Origin: Desulfatirhabdium sp964549995
Lineage (GTDB): Bacteria > Desulfobacterota > Desulfobacteria > Desulfobacterales > Desulfatirhabdiaceae
Assembly: GCA_964549995.1 (NCBI GenBank)
Contig: CAZJXF010000128.1
Coordinates: 1 to 9,311 of the forward strand
Direction: 5' to 3'
Length of the DNA stretch: 9,311 nucleotides
Below the pieces are notes generated by a model. The model made no database searches. It was not told the DNA's origin and worked only from the letters and a program-made list of their open reading frames with translations. The position numbers and the translations under genes were made by a program. This document shows positions 6,601 through 9,311 of this stretch, piece after piece. Position 1 is the stretch's first letter. Each line of letters begins with the position of its first letter.

Positions 6601-6642
6601 GATGGGCTATGGGGAATAGGGGATGAGGGATTGGGGAGGGGC
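6601..6642. repeat. Heptamer tandem array 3 (inverted GATTGGG type, 6 units)
   Basis: Six units in register run GATGGGC, TATGGGG, AATAGGG, GATGAGG, GATTGGG, GAGGGGC. Read on the minus strand they resemble array 1 (CCCATTA/CCCAATC), so this array is the opposite orientation of that type. It lies between the metallophosphoesterase stop and structured element copy 3. Confidence 0.75.
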
Positions 6643-6643
6643 T

Positions 6644-6780
6644 TGCAAAAAGTCGATCGCCCCCCGATTTTCGGGTAGTTCCGGGCTTGAGCATGGGGGC
6701 GGGTACGTTTGTTGATGCTGCAGGTGTGCCCGCCCCCATGCGACTCACTGGAGACGCACTGACTTTTTATGAGTTCATCA
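6644..6780. repeat. Structured dispersed element, copy 3 (internally deleted)
   Basis: The outer inverted repeats are AAAAAGTC (6647-6654) with GACTTTTT (6761-6768). A small 5' hairpin pairs CCCGA 6663-6667 with TCGGG 6671-6675. One strong stem pairs 6691-6706 with 6726-6741: 16 bp with a single T-G wobble and a 19-nt loop. The region equivalent to the inner and central stems of copies 1 and 2 is absent, with a junction near 6722-6724. The final TCA is the stop codon complement of the alpha/beta hydrolase gene. Confidence 0.85.
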
Positions 6781-7527
6781 CCCGGTGACCATACGACGAA
6801 TGTGATGTTGTAACTCAGGGAGATGATGGCCATAGAAATGATCGGCACCATCAATCGTCACCACAGCGCATCTGGGCGGCGGATCGACGCCAAGCCAGGT
6901 TTGAAGCGAGCGGATGCTGCAGAAACAATCGTCCGATCCCACCAGAATCAACGAGGGAATATTTCGCGGCAATCGTAGGTTGTTGAAGTCCATGACTTCA
7001 AGCGGCGGAGAAACAAGAACGATCCCGGACATCGGGACATCGCGGCAGCAGCAGGCATCAGGCTGACTCACGAGCGACTGCAACAGCACCCAACTGCCGA
7101 AGGAATAGCCGGCACCATAGAACCGGCTGATCCCTTTCTCTTTCAGGAATTGAAAGGCGGCACACACGTCCGCTGTCTCCCCGACACCTGCGCCGTACCG
7201 TCCGCCACTGGCTCCCACTCCTCGGAAATTGAACCGCAGGGTCGTAATGCTCAAATCGTCAAAAGCTTCCCGAAGCGCCTGCACCACGACATTGTCCATG
7301 TCCCCGCCATAGAGCGGATGCGGATGACAGATCACGACACCTGCAGCCTTGTCCGAAGCCGATCCAAGTGACAATCCCATCCGCGCTTCCAGCAGGATCG
7401 GGGGCTGTTCGGATTCAACCGGAATATGGACCGGGGTTTCGCGCATCGGGCTGTTTCCGTTGTCTGTTTTCATTCCATCGAAAACCCTGTGACTTACTTG
7501 AGACTCATCGACTTCTTGCCATTCCAT
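6778..7527 (-). CDS. Alpha/beta hydrolase, COG2945-type
   Basis: This serine hydrolase of up to 249 residues is of uncharacterised specificity. Residue numbers are for the longest reading. HPHPLYGGDMDN (68-79) and FNFRGVGASGG (99-109) are the family hallmarks. The nucleophile elbow GYSFGS places Ser142. The acid is in VGSDD (Asp199 or Asp200) and the base is His230 in GADHFYGH. There is no signal peptide. The start is uncertain: ATGs at 7527, 7473 and 7446 are all in frame, and none has a clear ribosome site. The shortest (222 residues) best fits the usual family length. The TGA stop is the last triplet of structured element copy 3. It has no same-strand partner close enough to suggest an operon. 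Confidence 0.85.
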   Translation of the reverse strand: MEWQEVDESQVSHRVFDGMKTDNGNSPMRETPVHIPVESEQPPILLEARMGLSLGSASDKAAGVVICHPHPLYGGDMDNVVVQALREAFDDLSITTLRFNFRGVGASGGRYGAGVGETADVCAAFQFLKEKGISRFYGAGYSFGSWVLLQSLVSQPDACCCRDVPMSGIVLVSPPLEVMDFNNLRLPRNIPSLILVGSDDCFCSIRSLQTWLGVDPPPRCAVVTIDGADHFYGHHLPELQHHIRRMVTG

Positions 7528-7600
7528 CTACAGGGATTGCGGTTCATGGTGATGGGCACCGCCCTTACAAGATCAAACCGTTCCCATCCACTCCTTTTCC

Positions 7601-7626
7601 CCCTTCCCTTCCCTAACTCAAATTTT
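7601..7626. repeat. Pyrimidine tract with AT-rich tail (heptamer array 5)
   Basis: CCCTTCC and CTTCCCT units are followed by TTCCCTAACTCAAATTTT (7609-7626), which closely resembles TTCCCTAATTTAAAGTTTT at 3281-3299. It lies upstream of the hydrolase gene. No promoter is obvious in the 390-bp gap between 7528 and 7917, which is essentially all repeat material. Confidence 0.5.
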
Positions 7627-7639
7627 CAAGATCATTCCC

Positions 7640-7677
7640 CATGCAACCGGGGTTTCACCCCGATAAATGAAAGTCGC
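7640..7677. repeat. Hairpin repeat C, copy 1
   Basis: This 38-nt unit matches 7781-7818 at 29 of 38 positions. It contains a perfect hairpin, CGGGG (7648-7652) with CCCCG (7658-7662) and a 5-nt loop, and ends in ATGAAAGTC. Confidence 0.7.
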
Positions 7678-7715
7678 AGGAACGTGCCGGGAAAAGCAAG
7701 CTTCTTCCGCATTTA

Positions 7716-7764
7716 TTCTGACTTCTACCCTCCACCCCCTAACTTCGGACTCCTGATATTCGAC
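7716..7764. repeat. Heptamer tandem array 6 (7 units)
   Basis: The register is TTCTGAC, TTCTACC, CTCCACC, CCCTAAC, TTCGGAC, TCCTGAT, ATTCGAC. The array is degenerate but period 7 is maintained. It lies between copies 1 and 2 of hairpin repeat C. Confidence 0.65.
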
Positions 7765-7818
7765 TTTCATAGGAATCGCCCACGCAGCCGGGACTACACT
7801 CCGATGCATGAAAGTCTC
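7762..7818. repeat. Hairpin repeat C, copy 2, with framing inverted repeat
   Basis: GACTTTCAT (7762-7770) and ATGAAAGTC (7808-7816) are perfect 9-bp inverted arms around 37 nt. The 38-nt core at 7781-7818 matches 7640-7677. A third, partial version (GACTTTCGTAGAAAGGAATTG) begins at 7882. Confidence 0.7.
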
Positions 7819-7861
7819 CACTGCGAAATTCAAAGGAATATGGCGGTATGACAGCGGCCAT

Positions 7862-7889
7862 ACTGCCCACTGCCGACTGCCGACTTTCG
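7862..7889. repeat. Heptamer array 7 (ACTGCCG type, 4 units)
   Basis: The units are ACTGCCC, ACTGCCG twice, and ACTTTCG. The last unit merges into the third, partial GACTTTC arm of hairpin repeat C, just downstream of the MBL-fold gene stop. Confidence 0.6.
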
Positions 7890-7917
7890 TAGAAAGGAAT
7901 TGAAAACCCATGCCCCT

Positions 7918-8874
7918 TCATCCCGCAAAAGTGAGTTTCGTTCCAGCCATGTTGAGGATGAATTTGTCCGGCATTTCTTTTTCGATATGCATCACCGCTT
8001 TTCTGCCCGTACAGTGACAGGGAATGACGTATTTTGGATTGAATTGTTTGAGCGCTTCGGTCGTCTTCCCGATGATAGGCTCGAACAGCGGTCCGCTTAG
8101 GTGAAATCCTCCCATGACAGCATATACCTGATCAATGCCCGTCGTCCGGATGGCGTGATGCACCGTATTGACGGCGCCTGAATGGGCGCATCCTGTCAAC
8201 ACGACAAGTCCTTTGCCCTTCACATGCATGACCACCCCCGAATCGTCCTCGATCGGATCCCACTCCTCACGCCCATCTCGCTGCCTGTATGCGATGGGAA
8301 AACCCTTCTCGAAGTCGGTCACACGAGGAATTTCGCCTAAAAATAGTGCACGCCCGTCCAGAAGCGGATAGGGGGCTGTGGTTTCCACCAGATGAAATCC
8401 TGCAGCAAGTACTTCTTCCCGATTGAAAACCGGAAAATTCAGTTTGAGCTCCGGTCCGAGCTTGAGATATCTGGGCTGGAAAAAAACCATAGGATGGACG
8501 ACAAAATCGATGGCTCCTTTGTTTTTCGAGGTGCGTTCACTGAAAGCTTTCAGTCCTCCGGTATGGTCCATGTGCCCATGAGACAAAACGACGGCCCGAA
8601 TCGCGTCCCAATCGGCGTTTAGTGCATCGGCATTCCGGGCAGCACCGTCTTCCGAGAAGCCGAAATCGAAGAGGAACGAGGCTGTCTCCTCGCCGTCATA
8701 GACCTTCACGAGCGCCGAAAACCCGTGTTCCGCAAAAATGGAGCCGGCCATCTTCATGTCTTTGGAGAAAAGACTCGCTCGCTGTATCACATCGGTGTTG
8801 TCCATAGCCGTAATTTCGATGTAATTGTCCTGCAACGTCAGTATTTCCACCTTATCGCACGATCGGATGTTCAT
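7918..8874 (-). CDS. MBL-fold metallo-hydrolase, COG1237-type
   Basis: This 318-residue metallo-beta-lactamase-fold protein has the metal motif LSHGHMDHTGG (His99, His101, Asp103, His104), then TGCAHSG (His231), MGGFHLSG (His258) and the C-terminal CHCTGRKA (His287). The last three are hallmarks of the COG1237 group. Members are annotated as beta-ribofuranosylaminobenzene-5'-phosphate-synthase-like or as hydrolases of unknown substrate, so function here is open. There is no signal peptide. The start is decided by AAGGAGG at 8882-8888, 7 nt before the ATG at 8872-8874. The ATG at 8892, which would add 6 residues, is just upstream of the ribosome site and so is rejected. It is monocistronic as far as can be seen, between repeat-rich DNA and the end of an rRNA operon. 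Confidence 0.9.
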   Translation of the reverse strand: MNIRSCDKVEILTLQDNYIEITAMDNTDVIQRASLFSKDMKMAGSIFAEHGFSALVKVYDGEETASFLFDFGFSEDGAARNADALNADWDAIRAVVLSHGHMDHTGGLKAFSERTSKNKGAIDFVVHPMVFFQPRYLKLGPELKLNFPVFNREEVLAAGFHLVETTAPYPLLDGRALFLGEIPRVTDFEKGFPIAYRQRDGREEWDPIEDDSGVVMHVKGKGLVVLTGCAHSGAVNTVHHAIRTTGIDQVYAVMGGFHLSGPLFEPIIGKTTEALKQFNPKYVIPCHCTGRKAVMHIEKEMPDKFILNMAGTKLTFAG

Positions 8875-9207
8875 CGATTTTCCTCCTTTCAAGTTGAACC
8901 TTCTTTGTGTATCGAGATCCCAGATTCACTCGAAAATAGCGAGCTACTGCGAGCGGATTCATGAACATCTCTTTTGATAGATAATACACACTGCTATGAA
9001 TCATGGCGAACAGTGATTCCGACTTTCTGAACAACAACTTCGAATCATCGGAAGAATCCGGTTGCTCATAGGATGTGAATGGAATTTCTTCTGAACAGAT
9101 GGTGCCCACCATAATTTGAACCCGTTTCTTTTTCAAGCAGATTCCCCTTTTTTTCTTCGTTTCCTTCTGCCAGGCAGCATGCAGGAGTTCGACCGCCCTT
9201 GCGTTCC
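8875..9207. other. Gene-free spacer between the MBL gene and the rRNA terminator
   Basis: Apart from the ribosome-binding site at 8882-8888, I see no supported gene, repeat or clear promoter here. A minus-strand reading frame crosses it and continues through the terminator into the 5S gene. It is treated as spurious. Confidence 0.6.
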
Positions 9208-9248
9208 AAAACAAAAAGGCCCGACACGTCGAAAGGCGTGTCGGGCCT
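9208..9248 (-). terminator. Rho-independent terminator of the rRNA operon
   Basis: A perfect 12-bp stem, AGGCCCGACACG (9217-9228) with CGTGTCGGGCCT (9237-9248), encloses an 8-nt loop. On the minus strand it is followed by TTTTTGTTTT. It lies 12 nt after the 5S rRNA 3' end in the direction of transcription. Confidence 0.93.
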
Positions 9249-9260
9249 CTATAAAAGTTT

Positions 9261-9311
9261 TTCGGCGGCGTCCTACTCTCCCACACAGTTTCCCGTGCAG
9301 TACCATCGGCG
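9261..9311 (-). rRNA. rrf: 5S ribosomal RNA, 3' part (continues beyond the window)
   Basis: The minus strand reads through GATGGTACTGCACGGGAAAC and on to GGGAGAGTAGGACGCCGCCG, the conserved 3' third of bacterial 5S rRNA. The 5' part lies beyond the right edge. The 3' boundary near 9261 is estimated from the closing helix. The operon is transcribed leftwards and ends at the adjacent terminator. Confidence 0.93.

Noticed and set aside
7618..7911. 97-codon minus-strand reading frame
   Set aside because: It is made entirely of hairpin repeat C and heptamer units, with no ribosome site or known domain.
8852..9286. 144-codon minus-strand reading frame near the right end
   Set aside because: It runs through the 5S rRNA 3' end, the terminator stem and the start of the MBL gene. 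It has no ribosome site and no recognisable domain.

Overview
The window looks like chromosomal DNA of an anaerobic Desulfobacterota-type bacterium, probably a sulfate reducer related to Desulfobacteraceae. This placement is an inference. It rests on the small Fe-S proteins (a DUF2148 protein and a 4Fe-4S ferredoxin), a COG1237-type metallo-beta-lactamase-fold protein, fatty-acyl-CoA-type genes, moderately high GC, and intergenic regions packed with degenerate heptamers and palindromic repeats. Nine protein-coding genes are supported, plus the 3' end of a 5S rRNA gene at the right edge.

Layout. Positions 440-2414 (minus strand) hold a TetR-family repressor with a strong sigma-70-type promoter and an overlapping palindromic operator. 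Downstream of it lie an SCP2-type lipid-binding protein and a DUF2148 Fe-S protein, tightly coupled to each other. Positions 2839-3069 (minus) encode a small ferredoxin. Positions 3299-4702 (minus) encode a TrmA/RlmD-family RNA uracil-5-methyltransferase. Positions 4953-6585 (plus) form a two-gene unit: a crotonase with the dienoyl-CoA isomerase residue set, then a metallophosphoesterase. Positions 6778-7527 (minus) encode a COG2945-type alpha/beta hydrolase. Positions 7918-8874 (minus) encode the MBL-fold protein. An rRNA operon coming from the right on the minus strand ends at 9208-9311 with 5S rRNA and a perfect 12-bp terminator stem.

The protein genes are ordinary housekeeping or metabolic families. 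No defence, secretion or biosynthetic cluster is visible. The unexplained content is between the genes. (1) A structured dispersed element is present in three same-orientation copies (128-442, 2481-2761, 6644-6780). It has terminal inverted repeats and nested stems. Two base pairs have changed on both sides between copies, and the third copy is an internally deleted minimal hairpin. In two copies the terminal bases supply the TGA stop of the adjacent minus-strand gene. (2) Seven separate gene-free stretches carry degenerate 7-bp tandem arrays with different but related units. (3) A second hairpin repeat, with a GACTTTCAT/ATGAAAGTC frame, occurs around the heptamers between 7622 and 7917. These features are the best candidates for undescribed structure.
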